NCBI RefSeq assembly: GCF_900104725.1
Contig: NZ_LT629758.1
Location: 5,904,501-5,968,500, forward strand
Length of the DNA: 64,000 nt
Reading direction: 5' to 3'
From: Actinoplanes derwentensis
GTDB taxonomy: Bacteria > Actinomycetota > Actinomycetes > Mycobacteriales > Micromonosporaceae
Position numbers and translations under genes: made by a program
Part shown: positions 1 through 8,953 of the stretch, in pieces
Numbering within the stretch: position 1 is the first letter of the stretch
Layout of the letters: each line of letters begins with the position of its first letter
The notes under the pieces: model-generated
Told to the model about the DNA's origin: nothing
The model's database searches: none
What the model saw: only the letters and a program-made list of their open reading frames with translations

Positions 1-499
1 CCCAGGACTTCGGGGTCTCCTTGACCGGGGGACGCTCGTCGACCGGGGGACGCGCTTCGACCGGGGGACGCGCTTCGGTGGCGATGCCCGCGGCCTCGTC
101 CATGGCCCGGTTCGCCAGCGCGTCGGCCGCCTTGTTGCGCTCCCGCGGGATCCACTCGTAGGTGACCGCGGCGAACTTACCCACCAGCGCGGCCGCCTCG
201 GCGGCGAGCGGGCGCAGACCGGCGTTCTTGATCTGCCAGCGGCCGGACATCTGCTCGACGACCAGTTTCGAGTCCATCTTCACGGCGACCCGTTCGGCGT
301 TCAGCTCGGCCGCCGCCCGCAGCCCCGCGATCAGCCCCGAGTACTCCGCCACGTTGTTGGTGGCGACACCGAGCGTGTCGAACCGCTCGGCCAGCACCTC
401 GCCGGACTCGGCGTCCCGGACCACCGCGCCGTACCCCGCCGGTCCGGGGTTCCCCCGAGAGCCACCGTCCGCCTCGATCGTGACCTTCAGTCCGCTCAC
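1..499 (-). CDS. RNase H-like N-terminal domain of a bifunctional RNase H/acid phosphatase (partial)
   Basis: The reading frame starts at a GTG at 499 and runs off the left edge, so only the N-terminal 166 residues are visible. They form an RNase HI fold with the acidic residues in place: EADGGSRGNPG near the start, AEYSGLIAGL, MDSKLVVEQMSG, and NKAADALAN near residue 130. In actinobacteria this domain is usually fused to a phosphoglycerate-mutase-like phosphatase (the M. tuberculosis Rv2228c type, reported to combine RNase H and alpha-ribazole phosphatase-like activities). That second half would lie outside the window. The linker is a Pro-rich tandem repeat. The GTG overlaps the stop of the zinc-ribbon gene by 4 bp (GTGA), which implies translational coupling. 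The domain call is firm; the fusion is inferred from the family and from the linker. Confidence 0.88.
   Translation of the reverse strand, partial: MSGLKVTIEADGGSRGNPGPAGYGAVVRDAESGEVLAERFDTLGVATNNVAEYSGLIAGLRAAAELNAERVAVKMDSKLVVEQMSGRWQIKNAGLRPLAAEAAALVGKFAAVTYEWIPRERNKAADALANRAMDEAAGIATEARPPVEARPPVDERPPVKETPKSW
23..76. repeat. Three 18-bp in-frame tandem repeats in the RNase H linker
   Basis: Units at 23-40, 41-58 and 59-76 read gaccgggggacgcgcttc, the first with two or three changes. On the minus strand they encode EARPPV, EARPPV and DERPPV, a charged Pro-rich spacer right after the RNase H fold. The near identity suggests recent slippage expansion, so linker length is probably variable between strains. 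Confidence 0.9.
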
Positions 500-1230
500 A
501 GGCCGGACTCCGCGGTCCGGACCATGATCCGGCGGCATTCCTCGCAGCGGACCACTTCGTCCTTGGCCGCCGCCTTCACCCGGTGCAGGTCGGCCCCGTA
601 GAGCTCGATCCGGCAGCCACCACAGCGGCCCGCGTAGAACAGCGCCGCACCCAGGCCGCTGTCGGTACGGATCTTCTCGTACAGGGTGACCAGGTCCTCG
701 GGCAGATCCGCGGCGAGCGGCCCGCGGGCCTGCTTCTTGAACTCCAGCTCCTTGGCGATCTCCGCCCACGCCGCGTCCCGGCGGTGCTCGGCGTCCGCAC
801 GGCGCTCGGCCGTGGTACCCAGCTTCGCCTGCACCCTGGTCAGCGTCGCCTCGGCGGTCTCCCGCTGCTCCATCAGCTCCAGCTCGGCGTCCTCCAACTC
901 GGACTGCCGGCGGTTCAGCGTGGTCAGCTCGTGCTGCAGGCCCTCGACCTCACGCAGTGAGCCACCCGCTTCCAGACGCTTCTGGTCCTTGTCCTTGCGC
1001 TGCCGGACCTGGTCGATGTCCTTCTCCAGCCGGGCGATGTCCCGGTCCAGGTCGTCGACGACCACCTGGGCGCGGACCCGCTCGTCCTCCAGCGCGGCGA
1101 TCTCCCGCGCGACCGCGTCGATCTCGGCCAGCTCGGGCAGCGACTTCCGCTTGTGGGCGAGCTGAGCCAGGGTGGTGTCGATGGTCTGCAGGTCGAGCAG
1201 ACGACGCTGGGCTTCCGGGGCGGCCTTCAC
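496..1230 (-). CDS. C4-type zinc ribbon protein with long N-terminal coiled coil
   Basis: This 244-residue protein has an N-terminal helical hairpin (about residues 10-170) rich in Glu, Arg, Leu and Gln, typical of a coiled coil. A C-terminal zinc ribbon follows, with CxxC pairs CGGC (about 203-206) and CEEC (about 228-231). This matches the C4-type zinc ribbon family (Rv2229c, CT398-like), whose members have been linked to sigma-54/flagellar partners in other bacteria; the actinobacterial role is unknown. It starts at GTG 1230, overlapping the Nif3 stop by 4 bp, and its own stop overlaps the RNase H start by 4 bp. All three are therefore likely made from one message in fixed ratio. Confidence 0.9.
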   Translation of the reverse strand: MKAAPEAQRRLLDLQTIDTTLAQLAHKRKSLPELAEIDAVAREIAALEDERVRAQVVVDDLDRDIARLEKDIDQVRQRKDKDQKRLEAGGSLREVEGLQHELTTLNRRQSELEDAELELMEQRETAEATLTRVQAKLGTTAERRADAEHRRDAAWAEIAKELEFKKQARGPLAADLPEDLVTLYEKIRTDSGLGAALFYAGRCGGCRIELYGADLHRVKAAAKDEVVRCEECRRIMVRTAESGL

Positions 1231-2066
1231 GGGCGGATCTCCAAATCATTGCGAATCGCATGGACGGTCCAGGGGTCGGTGTCCAGGTCCGACACCAGCA
1301 CTTCGACGCCGAACTCCGCGCGTAACCAGACCGCCACGTCATCTAGCCAGGGCCGCTCACTCGCCCAGTGGGCGACGTCGAGCAGGGCCGGGCCACCGGC
1401 CGCGAGATGCTCGCTCACCGGATGATGCCGAAGATCGGCACAGAGGTACGCGTCGGCACCCGCCCGGACGGCGTCGGCCAGAAACGAGTCGCCCGCGCCA
1501 CCGCAGACGGCGACCGTGCTGATCAGGCGCTCCGGATCGCCGGCCGCCCGCACTCCGGCCGTGGTCGCGGGCAGCCGCTGCGCCACGAACCGGGCCAGCT
1601 CGGCCAGGGTCAGCGACGCCGGCAGGGTGCCGATCCGGCCCAGGCCACGGCCCGCTCCGGCGGCCGCGCCGGTGGCCGGCACCAGCGGCCGCAGCCCGGT
1701 CAGATCCAGCCGGGCGGCGAGCGCGTCGGAGACGCCGGGGTTGGCGACGTCGGCGTTGGTGTGCGCGGTGTAGAGCGCCACACCGGCCCGGATCAGCCGG
1801 TGCACGAGGGCGCCCTTGAACGTGTCGGGCGCGATCGACGAGACCGGTTTCAACAGGAGCGGATGGTGGGCGACGATCAGGTCGGCACCGGCGTCGAGCG
1901 CCTGCTCCACGGTCTCCGGGACGCAGTCGACGACGCACAGGACACGGGACACCGGATGGTCGAACTCACCGAGCACCAGTCCGACCCGGTCCCAGGACTC
2001 CGCCCAGTCACGCGGGTAACGCGAGTCCAGGGCATCCACCACGGCTCGGACGGTGCAGTCGGTCAC
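1227..2066 (-). CDS. Nif3-like dinuclear metal center protein (NIF3/YqfO family)
   Basis: The 279-residue product has family landmarks: WDRVGLVLG near the N-terminus, DLIVAHHPLLLKP (metal-ligand His pair, about residues 82-94), LYTAHTNAD (about 117-125), and a C-terminal DVAHWASERPW containing the last conserved His/Glu ligands. The family forms toroidal hexamers with two metals per subunit; reported roles include GTP cyclohydrolase I-like activity, but its physiological function is unsettled. The start is a GTG at 2066, only 19 bp after the flavoprotein stop. The order Nif3, zinc ribbon, RNase H is the conserved actinobacterial trio. Confidence 0.93.
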   Translation of the reverse strand: MTDCTVRAVVDALDSRYPRDWAESWDRVGLVLGEFDHPVSRVLCVVDCVPETVEQALDAGADLIVAHHPLLLKPVSSIAPDTFKGALVHRLIRAGVALYTAHTNADVANPGVSDALAARLDLTGLRPLVPATGAAAGAGRGLGRIGTLPASLTLAELARFVAQRLPATTAGVRAAGDPERLISTVAVCGGAGDSFLADAVRAGADAYLCADLRHHPVSEHLAAGGPALLDVAHWASERPWLDDVAVWLRAEFGVEVLVSDLDTDPWTVHAIRNDLEIRP

Positions 2067-2085
2067 GAGTGCAAACCCTATACCG

Positions 2086-2688
2086 CTAGGAAACCGCCCC
2101 CGGCTCGACTCGACTCGCCGCCGTCGCCATCGTCGTGCTGACCGCCTGCAACGCCCGCCGCCAGGGGAAGTAGGGACGATAGCGGTCGGTCTGCCCGGGA
2201 CCGCCGAGCCGGCACACGTCCTCCCCGTAGAGGACGTGCACCCCCCAGTCCCGCAACTTCGCCAGGCTCTCGTGCAACGACGGATGCAGAGCCATGACCC
2301 GATTGGTGTACGGGACGACAGCCGTCGGAATGCCGTAGCCGTATCCCTCGACCAGCAGGCCGAGCACTAGGGTGTCGGTGATCCCGGCCGCCCACTTGTT
2401 GACGGTGTTGACCGTGGCCGGCGCGACGATCATCGCGGTGGCCTCGGGCAACATGTCCGGGTCGCCGGGACTCTTGTAGTCGGAGCGGACCGGGTGCCCG
2501 GTCTGGGCCTGCAAGGCCGCCACGTCGACGAACTTACGGCCGTCCGGGGTGGTGACCACGCAGACGTCCCAGCCCTCGGTCTGGGCCAGCCCGACCAGGA
2601 TCCCGACGTCCCGGGCCATCGGTGAGCCGCACACCAGCACGTACAGCACACCAGGTGAGGGGTTACCCGTAATCACTCGAGGACCCAC
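2086..2688 (-). CDS. Flavoprotein (phosphopantothenoylcysteine decarboxylase-like fold)
   Basis: The product is about 200 residues with a single flavoprotein domain: an N-terminal beta strand and loop (VLYVLVCGSPMARDVG), then AMIVAPATVNTVNKWAAGI, which matches the flavin-contacting PATANT segment of the DFP/HFCD family. It lacks the CoaB ligase domain, so it is not CoaBC. GTG 2688 is chosen because it lies just past the XRE stop (2690-2692), suggesting reinitiation; GTG 2676 is an alternative. Single-domain flavoproteins paired with XRE regulators recur in Streptomyces and relatives. The substrate is unknown. Confidence 0.82.
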   Translation of the reverse strand: MGPRVITGNPSPGVLYVLVCGSPMARDVGILVGLAQTEGWDVCVVTTPDGRKFVDVAALQAQTGHPVRSDYKSPGDPDMLPEATAMIVAPATVNTVNKWAAGITDTLVLGLLVEGYGYGIPTAVVPYTNRVMALHPSLHESLAKLRDWGVHVLYGEDVCRLGGPGQTDRYRPYFPWRRALQAVSTTMATAASRVEPGAVS

Positions 2689-2689
2689 C

Positions 2690-3922
2690 TCATACGCCGA
2701 CTCCCATCTGTTCGGCCAGCTCCGCGATCGGAGCCGGCGGCGTGCCCCGGGTACGCCGGAGCACGTCGGAAAGGACTTCGTGGGCGAGCGGCCGGCACCG
2801 GATCTCGGAAGGGGCGAGCCGGTCGCCCTCCAGCAGCATCTCGCCCGCTTTCTCCACATCGCCGATCTGCGTGTAACCGCGGGCGATGTCGAGGTAGTGA
2901 TGCGCCCGGCGTTCCGGGAGCATCGCCTGGAAGCCGGTCTTGTCCATGCTCAGGTGCGTCTCGACGGCAAGGCGCCCGTCACCGAGATCGACCGCGGTCG
3001 CGCAGCGGTGCAGCTGCACGTTGGTCGGCCCGAAACTGGTCCAGTAGTAGTTGAAGTCGCCACCCAGCTCCAGAGACGCCTGCTCGGCGCCGCAGATCAG
3101 GTCGCGCACGGTCGCGGTGTCGCCGATCCGCGCGGCCGCCATGGCCCCGTTGAGCAGCAGCATCCCGTACACCGACAGTTGTTCGGCCTTGGGTCGTTCC
3201 GGGCCGATCGGCGCCAGCCGGTTGGCGATGTTGACGTTGACCTCGAGCGACGGCCGGACCCGGCCGAGCGCGAGCAGAGCACTGCCGACCCGGTAACTGG
3301 CCAGACCGGCCAGCAACTGGTCGCCGGCTCGCTGCGAGACCGCGATCGAACGGTCCGCCGCCAGCCAGGACAACTCGTGCTCGCCGACCTTGCGCAGCGC
3401 CGACGAGGCGATCTGGTAGACCTGCCCGAGCAGGTGTGCCGCGTGGGACGCCTCGTCGCTGTTCGCGTGGGCGCTGTCCGCCGCCTGGGCGTCGCGCAGC
3501 AGCTTGGGCAGAGCACGCGCCAGTACGCCGTACTTCGCGTGCTGGTAGGTGAGCCAGGCGTGGCTGACCGCTTTGCGCATCTCCGGCAGCGGTGGCGAAT
3601 GTGGCACCGCTTGGAAGAACGCGCTCATCTGGTCATACCGCTCCAGAGCCGCCCGAATCTCCTCGACCTCGACCTGGTCGATGCAGTTCTGCGCCTCCGG
3701 CTTGCGTTCCACTTCCTTGCCCAGCAACAACGTGACATCGACCTGGAGCACATCGGCGATGTCATAGACAACGGAGAACTTGTCAAGCCGGCGGACCCCG
3801 CGTTCCACCTTGTCGACCCAGCTCTTGGATTTGCCCAGCCGGTCCGCGAACACCTGCTGGGACATCTTGCGTCGGCCCCGCCAATAGGCGACGCGACGGC
3901 CGATCGGCAGCTCGTCCACGGT
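2690..3922 (-). CDS. XRE-family transcriptional regulator with C-terminal helical-repeat region
   Basis: The N-terminal helix-turn-helix is clear (RRKMSQQVFADRLGKSKSWVDKVERG, about residues 16-41 from the chosen start), followed by about 330 residues of helical, TPR-like sequence. Large actinobacterial XRE proteins of this build often sense small molecules through that region. GTG 3922 is preferred over ATG 3964 because a strong GGGGGAG ribosome-binding site lies 5-7 bases upstream of it. The gene heads an apparent five-gene minus-strand operon and faces a divergent primase/polymerase-domain gene. The intervening DNA holds a TTGC/GCAA repeat that could be its operator. What it controls cannot be read from sequence. 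Confidence 0.88.
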   Translation of the reverse strand, partial: TVDELPIGRRVAYWRGRRKMSQQVFADRLGKSKSWVDKVERGVRRLDKFSVVYDIADVLQVDVTLLLGKEVERKPEAQNCIDQVEVEEIRAALERYDQMSAFFQAVPHSPPLPEMRKAVSHAWLTYQHAKYGVLARALPKLLRDAQAADSAHANSDEASHAAHLLGQVYQIASSALRKVGEHELSWLAADRSIAVSQRAGDQLLAGLASYRVGSALLALGRVRPSLEVNVNIANRLAPIGPERPKAEQLSVYGMLLLNGAMAAARIGDTATVRDLICGAEQASLELGGDFNYYWTSFGPTNVQLHRCATAVDLGDGRLAVETHLSMDKTGFQAMLPERRAHHYLDIARGYTQIGDVEKAGEMLLEGDRLAPSEIRCRPLAHEVLSDVLRRTRGTPPAPIAELAEQMGVGV

Positions 3923-4052
3923 GCCTCCCCCACTCAACCGGCGGCCCTTCCGCCGATGAGCCATCCGGTATCAAACGCAGTGTGGACCGCTCACGTGCGC
4001 GCAGATCGCACAGCGTGTGTGATCGCCTGCTCACCGATGCTCGTAGTTTTCC

Positions 4053-4065
4053 TTGCAAGTTGCAA
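4053..4065. promoter_or_regulatory. Candidate operator between divergent XRE and prim-pol genes
   Basis: The sequence ttgcaagttgcaa is two TTGCAA palindromes separated by one base. It sits mid-way in the 221-bp divergent spacer (3923-4143), the natural place for autoregulation by the XRE protein. No clear -35/-10 pair was identified with it, so the assignment rests on symmetry and position only. Confidence 0.4.
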
Positions 4066-4143
4066 AGGGTGGATCTGCCGGTCCCAACGACGTGCGTCGG
4101 GGCGGGATACGGCCCTCCAGCCCGATCCCGGGGGTATCGAGCT

Positions 4144-4779
4144 ATGCAGTGGACCAGCCGTCAGCCGTTCGTCCCATCGTCAATCATCGACCGGACAGTG
4201 TTGCGCCGGGCTGCCTTGCGCTATGCCGCGCACGGCTGGCCCATCACCCCTGGCTCCTTCATGACCGGGCCCCGGATCGACTGCGGTCGCCCCGGATGCC
4301 CGATAGCAAGCTGCCATCCGGCCCTTGAGAATTGGGCCGCTTCGGCAAGCGACGATCCCGCACGGATCGCCACGTGGTGGCGGCGCCTGCCGCACACCGT
4401 TCTGTTCACCACCGGATCGGTCTTCGACGTCCTGGAGGTGCCGGCCGCCATCGGCCGTAACGGCCCCGGCCGGGGCCCGGTAGCGGTGGCCGCCGCCGGG
4501 CGGTGGATGTTCCTGGTCCGGCCCGGCAGCCCACTGCGCCCCGAACTGGCGAACCGCCTTGACGTGGTCCTGCACGGCCCCGGATCCTGGATCCCCGCAC
4601 CACCGAGCCGGCTGCCCGAAGGCCCGGTCCGCTGGGAGACCCCGCCGGCCCGAGGCCGATGGCACCTGCCGCACTCCGAAGAGGTGCAGGAACGATTGGC
4701 CGCAGCCGTGGGAACCGGCGGGCCACCAGTGGTGGCCCGGGTCCCGAGACAACTGTCGACCGCCCGCCGAGCGGCCTGA
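4144..4779 (+). CDS. Bifunctional DNA primase/polymerase (prim-pol) N-terminal domain protein
   Basis: From ATG 4144 the product is 211 residues. It opens with AALRYAAHGWPITPGSF, then a Cys-rich stretch (CGRPGCPIASCHPALENW), then DPARIATWWRRLPHTVLFTTGSVFDVLEVP. This is the arrangement of the archaeo-eukaryotic primase-type prim-pol domain (PF09250) common as stand-alone genes in Streptomyces and Actinoplanes. Such chromosomal copies often lack the full catalytic set: the usual DxD acidic pair is reduced here to a single Asp in FDVLEV, so activity is doubtful. No helicase is attached. An upstream in-frame ATG (3982) would overlap the divergent promoter region and encodes non-conserved sequence, so it is rejected. 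Confidence 0.75.
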   Translation: MQWTSRQPFVPSSIIDRTVLRRAALRYAAHGWPITPGSFMTGPRIDCGRPGCPIASCHPALENWAASASDDPARIATWWRRLPHTVLFTTGSVFDVLEVPAAIGRNGPGRGPVAVAAAGRWMFLVRPGSPLRPELANRLDVVLHGPGSWIPAPPSRLPEGPVRWETPPARGRWHLPHSEEVQERLAAAVGTGGPPVVARVPRQLSTARRAA

Positions 4780-4856
4780 GCACGAGAACACCTGGCATGA
4801 GACTAGGTAACAGCATCGAGCACGATGATCGCATCACCCGGAGGGTGGAAACACGC

Positions 4857-4913
4857 ATGAGTGAATCCCGGGCTGTCCGGTTCTGCCACGGTCAGGCGGC
4901 CAGATCCCGGTAG
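4857..4913 (+). CDS. Possible 18-codon ORF downstream of the prim-pol gene
   Basis: An ATG at 4857 opens an 18-residue Arg-rich frame ending at 4913. A GGAGG lies about 12 bases upstream, longer than ideal spacing. It overlaps the end of the convergent membrane-protein gene by 22 bp. No family is recognised; it may be chance. Confidence 0.2.
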   Translation: MSESRAVRFCHGQAARSR

Positions 4914-5815
4914 GCGGCGATCACAGCCTCGGTGCGATCGGCCAGCTCAGGGCCACTCTCGGCGAGCGTCCCGACGCCGGTGACCCGGGCCAGGGTCCGC
5001 TCGGCGTGCCGTGCGGTGGCCGCTACCTGCCGCTCCCTGATGAAGCTCTCACCCGCACGGGCGGCGGTGTCGACACTGCGCAGGATCCGCTGCGCGGCGT
5101 CGCCGGCTTCCCGCCACGCCGACTCGGCACGTTCCCGCTGCACGTCGGCGGCCCGCCGGGCCGGACTGTCCACCGGGATGTCGGCGTCCCGCACCCCGGC
5201 CAGGTCGGCCCGCAGCCGGCGCAACTCCTGCCGCCGCTCCAGCACCTCGGCGAACTCCCCCAGCGCCCGGGTCAGCGACCGCTCGGCGAGAACCGGGTCG
5301 ATCATGGCGCCCAGAGCCGGCCAGGTAGCCCGGACCCGCTGCGCGGCGTCCAGCGCGTCATAGAAGGCGGCCCGCTCCGGAACCGTCCACAGAACCCGGG
5401 ACTCCCCGTCCCGGGGCACGGCGAACGCCGCCTGCTGGGCACCGCGGGCCTGCCGCCGCCACACCGCCGCGACGACACCGGCGCATCCGGCGGCGGCGAG
5501 CCACCAGCTGACCCCGAACGCACTGAGCACCGCCGCGACGACCAGCAGCGGCAGAGCGACCCGCGAGGCGAAGACGATCCGCTCGTCCCGGCCCCGCCCA
5601 CTGGGCGGCCGGCAGACGAACTCGACGAGCGACCCGGTCCGCTCCCGGCGAACCACCCCACTACGAACCCGGAGCGGGTACGACGAGACGACCACTTTCT
5701 CAGCGTCAGCCCCGACAAACAGCTCCGCGCCCACGCCGCCTCCAGGAAGAAGTCGCACCCGAACCCTCCGGGCGGGCCCTGACCGCCGAGGGGAAACCGG
5801 CCGGGACCCGCCCAC
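4892..5815 (-). CDS. Putative membrane protein with coiled-coil tail, unknown function
   Basis: The frame encodes up to 307 residues. After a basic N-terminus there is a domain of about 80 residues, then a hydrophobic hairpin of two probable membrane helices (VALPLLVVAAVLSAFGVSWW and LAAAGCAGVVAAVW, about 85-120). The remaining 185 residues are helical and rich in Arg, Ala and Glu with coiled-coil character. No enzyme motif is visible. The true start is uncertain: several downstream GTG codons are possible. It is transcribed toward the prim-pol gene and away from aceE, so it is probably monocistronic. I do not recognise the family. Confidence 0.65.
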   Translation of the reverse strand: MGGSRPVSPRRSGPARRVRVRLLPGGGVGAELFVGADAEKVVVSSYPLRVRSGVVRRERTGSLVEFVCRPPSGRGRDERIVFASRVALPLLVVAAVLSAFGVSWWLAAAGCAGVVAAVWRRQARGAQQAAFAVPRDGESRVLWTVPERAAFYDALDAAQRVRATWPALGAMIDPVLAERSLTRALGEFAEVLERRQELRRLRADLAGVRDADIPVDSPARRAADVQRERAESAWREAGDAAQRILRSVDTAARAGESFIRERQVAATARHAERTLARVTGVGTLAESGPELADRTEAVIAAYRDLAA

Positions 5816-5922
5816 CCGCCGGGTCTCCCCGCCGGACGCCAGTGAGATCGGCCCCCCGCTCCCCCACTTGAGTCCCCACCCGTTGCACCCCGGTTGCGCT
5901 CACGGTCCAAGCGCCGGAATGA

Positions 5923-5950
5923 GAAAAGGGGGCCCGAAGGCCCCCTTTTC
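5923..5950 (-). terminator. Hairpin terminator downstream of aceE
   Basis: A perfect 12-bp stem (gaaaagggggcc / ggcccccttttc) closes a CGAA tetraloop just after the aceE stop at 5961. Read on the minus strand it ends in a short T run from the AAAA of the stem. The extra-stable tetraloop and A/T ends make it a convincing intrinsic terminator. Confidence 0.88.
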
Positions 5951-5960
5951 CCGTGCGGTC

Positions 5961-8699
5961 CTACGAGTCGCCGCCGGTCTCGCCCACCGGGGCGGCGTTG
6001 ACGTCGTCGATCGCGTACTTCTTGGCGGCCTCGCCCGGCACGTGTGCCGGGACCAGGCCCTTCAGCGCCAGCTGGCGCAGCGTCGCCACGGCCACCGACT
6101 CGCCGTCCACGTGGAAGTGGCGGCGCAGGGCGTGCCGGGTGTCGCTCATGCCGAAGCCGTCGGTGCCGAGCGAGGTGTACCCGTTCGGGATCCAGCGGCT
6201 GACCAGGTCGGGCACGGCCCGCATCCAGTCGCTGACCGCCACCGACGGGCCCTCGGTCGCTTCCAGCTTCTGCTGGATGTACGGCTTGCGAGGGGCGTCG
6301 CTCGGGTGGAGCAGGTTGTGCTCCTCCGCCTCGATCGCGTCCCGGCGCAGCTCGGTCCAGGACGTGACCGACCACACGTCGGCGCTGACGCCCCAGTCCT
6401 GGGCGAGCAGCTCCTGAGCCTTGAGCGCCCAGCGCATGCCGGTGCCGGAGGCGAGCAGCTGCGCCTTCGGTCCGTCCTTGAGCGAGCTCTCGCTGTACCG
6501 GTAGATGCCCTTGAGCAGGCCCTCGGTGTCAAGGCCTTCCGGCTCGGCGGGCTGGATCGCCGGCTCGTTGTAGATGGTGAGGTAGTAGAAGATGTTCTCC
6601 TGCTTCTCGCCGTACATCCGGTGCAGGCCGTCCTGCATGATGTGCGCGATCTCGTACCCGAACGCCGGGTCGTAGGACACCACGGCCGGGTTGGTCGCCG
6701 CGATCAGCAGCGAGTGCCCGTCCTCGTGCTGCAGGCCCTCACCGTTGAGTGTGGTGCGGCCGGCGGTGGCGCCGAGCAGGAAGCCCCGGGTCATCTGGTC
6801 GGCGGCCGCCCACAGCTCGTCGGCGGTCCGCTGGAACCCGAACATCGAGTAGAAGATGTACAGCGGGATCATCGGCTCGTCGTGCGTCGCGTACGACGTA
6901 CCGGCGGCGATGAAGCTGGCGGTCGAACCGGCCTCGTTGATGCCCTCGTGCAGGATCTGGCCGTTCGTCGCCTCCTTGTAGGACAGGAAGAGCTCCCGGT
7001 CCACGGAGGTGTAGGTCTGGCCGTGCGGCGAGTAGATCTTCTTGGTCGGGAAGAGCGAGTCCATGCCGAAGGTGCGGGCCTCGTCCGGGATGATCGGCAC
7101 CCAGCGGGAACCGAACTCCTTGTCCCGCATCAGGTCCTTGAGCAGGCGGACGAACGCCATCGTGGTGGCGATCTTCTGCTTGCCGCTGCCGCTCTTGAGC
7201 ACGCTGAACGCTTTCGCGTCCGGGATGGCCAGGGACTTCGCCTTGGTCCGCCGGGACGGGATCGACCCGCCCAGCTCACGACGGCGCTCGACCATGTACT
7301 GGTACTCGTCGGACTTCTCACCGGGGTGGAAGTACGGCGGGAGGTACGGGTTCTCCTCGAGCTGCTTGTCGCTGATGTCGAGGTAGAGCCGGTCCCGGAA
7401 GCCCTTGAGGTCGGGCAGGGTCAGCTTCTTCATCTGGTGCGTGGCGTTGCGCGCCTCGAAGTGCGAGCCCAGCGTCCAGCCCTTGACGGTCTTCGCCAGG
7501 ATCACGGTCGGCTGACCGGTGTGCTCGGTGGCCGCCTTGTAGGCCGCGTAGAGCTTGCGGTAGTCGTGGCCGCCGCGCTTGAGGTTCCAGATGTCGTCGT
7601 CGCTCATCGGGTCGACGAGCTTGCGGGTGCGCGGGTCCCGGCCGAAGAAGTGCTCGCGCACGTACGCCCCGGACTCGCCCTTGTAGGTCTGGTAGTCACC
7701 GTCGGGCGTGACGTTCATCAGGTTGACCAGCGCGCCGTCGGTGTCGGCGGCCAGCAGCGAGTCCCACTCGCGGCCCCAGACGACCTTGATCACGTTCCAG
7801 CCGGCGCCGCGGAAGAACGACTCCAGCTCCTGGATGACCTTGCCGTTGCCGCGTACCGGGCCGTCGAGACGCTGCAGGTTGCAGTTGATCACGAAGGTGA
7901 GGTTGTCCAGCTCCTCGCGGGCGGCCAGGCCGATCGCGCCGAGCGACTCGACCTCGTCCATCTCGCCGTCGCCGAGGAACGCCCAGACGTTCTGCTGGCT
8001 GGTGTCCTTGATGCCGCGGTTGTGCAGGTATCGGTTGTACCGCGCCTGGTAGATCGCGTTCAGCGGGCCGAGGCCCATGCTGACCGTCGGGAACTCCCAG
8101 AAGTTCGGCATCAGGCGGGGGTGCGGGTACGACGGGAGACCGCCACCCGGGTGCGACAGCTCCTGGCGGAAACCGTCGAGCTGGTGGGTGGTGAGCCGGC
8201 CTTCGAGGTAGGCCCGCGCGTACATCCCCGGGGAGGCGTGACCCTGGTAGTAGATGTGGTCGCCACCGCCCGGGTGGTCCTTGCCCCGGAAGAAGTGGTT
8301 CATGCCGACCTCGTAGAGGCTGGCGCTGGACGCGTAGGTCGAGATGTGACCGCCGACGCCGATCTCCGGGCGCTGCGCGCGGTGCACCAGCATCGCGGCG
8401 TTCCACCGGATGTAGGCGCGGATCCGCCGCTCGACGAACTCGTCGCCGGGGAACCAGGGCTCACGCTCCGGCGGGATGGTGTTGATGTAGTCCGTGGATG
8501 TCAGTGGAGGAACGCCGACCTGTCGCTCCCGGGCCCGCTCCAGCAGGCGCAACATCACATAACGGGCTCTTTTGGCGCCTCGTTCGTCGATGACTCCGTT
8601 GAGCGACTCGACCCACTCGTTGGTTTCCTCGGGGTCGATGTCAGGAAGCTGGCTCGGCAGGCCATCGCTGATCACCGGGCGCTTGCGCTCCGTGGCCAC
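5961..8699 (-). CDS. aceE: Pyruvate dehydrogenase E1 component, homodimeric (AceE)
   Basis: The 912-residue product matches the homodimeric bacterial E1 of the pyruvate dehydrogenase complex, which decarboxylates pyruvate with thiamine diphosphate and acetylates the E2 lipoyl domain. The ThDP motif is GDGEMDE (near residue 241) followed by LTFVINCN. N-terminal [15 protein letters not shown] and the [16 protein letters not shown] block are AceE hallmarks. GTG 8699 is selected because it gives the family start ([16 protein letters not shown]) and has GAGG upstream; extending to 8852 adds unconserved sequence. The gene stands alone, as in M. tuberculosis (Rv2241), with E2/E3 elsewhere. It diverges from a TetR gene and ends in a strong hairpin. 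Confidence 0.98.
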   Translation of the reverse strand: MATERKRPVISDGLPSQLPDIDPEETNEWVESLNGVIDERGAKRARYVMLRLLERARERQVGVPPLTSTDYINTIPPEREPWFPGDEFVERRIRAYIRWNAAMLVHRAQRPEIGVGGHISTYASSASLYEVGMNHFFRGKDHPGGGDHIYYQGHASPGMYARAYLEGRLTTHQLDGFRQELSHPGGGLPSYPHPRLMPNFWEFPTVSMGLGPLNAIYQARYNRYLHNRGIKDTSQQNVWAFLGDGEMDEVESLGAIGLAAREELDNLTFVINCNLQRLDGPVRGNGKVIQELESFFRGAGWNVIKVVWGREWDSLLAADTDGALVNLMNVTPDGDYQTYKGESGAYVREHFFGRDPRTRKLVDPMSDDDIWNLKRGGHDYRKLYAAYKAATEHTGQPTVILAKTVKGWTLGSHFEARNATHQMKKLTLPDLKGFRDRLYLDISDKQLEENPYLPPYFHPGEKSDEYQYMVERRRELGGSIPSRRTKAKSLAIPDAKAFSVLKSGSGKQKIATTMAFVRLLKDLMRDKEFGSRWVPIIPDEARTFGMDSLFPTKKIYSPHGQTYTSVDRELFLSYKEATNGQILHEGINEAGSTASFIAAGTSYATHDEPMIPLYIFYSMFGFQRTADELWAAADQMTRGFLLGATAGRTTLNGEGLQHEDGHSLLIAATNPAVVSYDPAFGYEIAHIMQDGLHRMYGEKQENIFYYLTIYNEPAIQPAEPEGLDTEGLLKGIYRYSESSLKDGPKAQLLASGTGMRWALKAQELLAQDWGVSADVWSVTSWTELRRDAIEAEEHNLLHPSDAPRKPYIQQKLEATEGPSVAVSDWMRAVPDLVSRWIPNGYTSLGTDGFGMSDTRHALRRHFHVDGESVAVATLRQLALKGLVPAHVPGEAAKKYAIDDVNAAPVGETGGDS

Positions 8700-8853
8700 A
8701 GGCAGTCCTCTGGGTGTGAGTGTCGGACCTCCGGGCGACCCTGGTCGTTGTGGAACCAGTTGGTGGCGAATCGCTCGGAATAGGCCTCCATCCTGCCCCC
8801 TTGCCGTGCGCCTCGTCACGCCTACCCATGGTCTTCGCGATGCGCGACACATG

Positions 8854-8865
8854 TACTGATCAGTA
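8854..8865. promoter_or_regulatory. 12-bp palindrome in the aceE/TetR divergent spacer
   Basis: tactgatcagta is a perfect palindrome 90 bp before the TetR start and 155 bp before aceE. Perfect palindromes of this size are typical TetR operators, and the position would let one protein control both directions. Assignment is by symmetry and location only. Confidence 0.45.
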
Positions 8866-8917
8866 ACTTTGTGGAGACGTTGAAAAACAGCTGAAACAAT
8901 GCCGTCACGAAAAAATC

Positions 8918-8947
8918 TTGAACGATCGATCCAGAACCGATTAGAGT
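8918..8947 (+). promoter_or_regulatory. Sigma-70-type promoter giving a leaderless TetR mRNA
   Basis: TTGAAC at 8918-8923 and TAGAGT at 8942-8947 are 18 bp apart. Transcription would start around 8953-8954, exactly at the TetR ATG (8954). There is no ribosome-binding site before that ATG, consistent with a leaderless transcript, which is common in actinobacteria. Confidence 0.6.
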
Positions 8948-8953
8948 GCGAAT

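Noticed and set aside
5868..8783. Very long plus-strand frame opposite aceE
   Set aside because: Translation is Arg/Val/Leu-rich without domains, and aceE is unmistakable on the other strand.
8827..8839. Shared 13-mer catggtcttcgcg at 8827 and near 48460
   Set aside because: A single short match in different contexts with no extension is likely chance.
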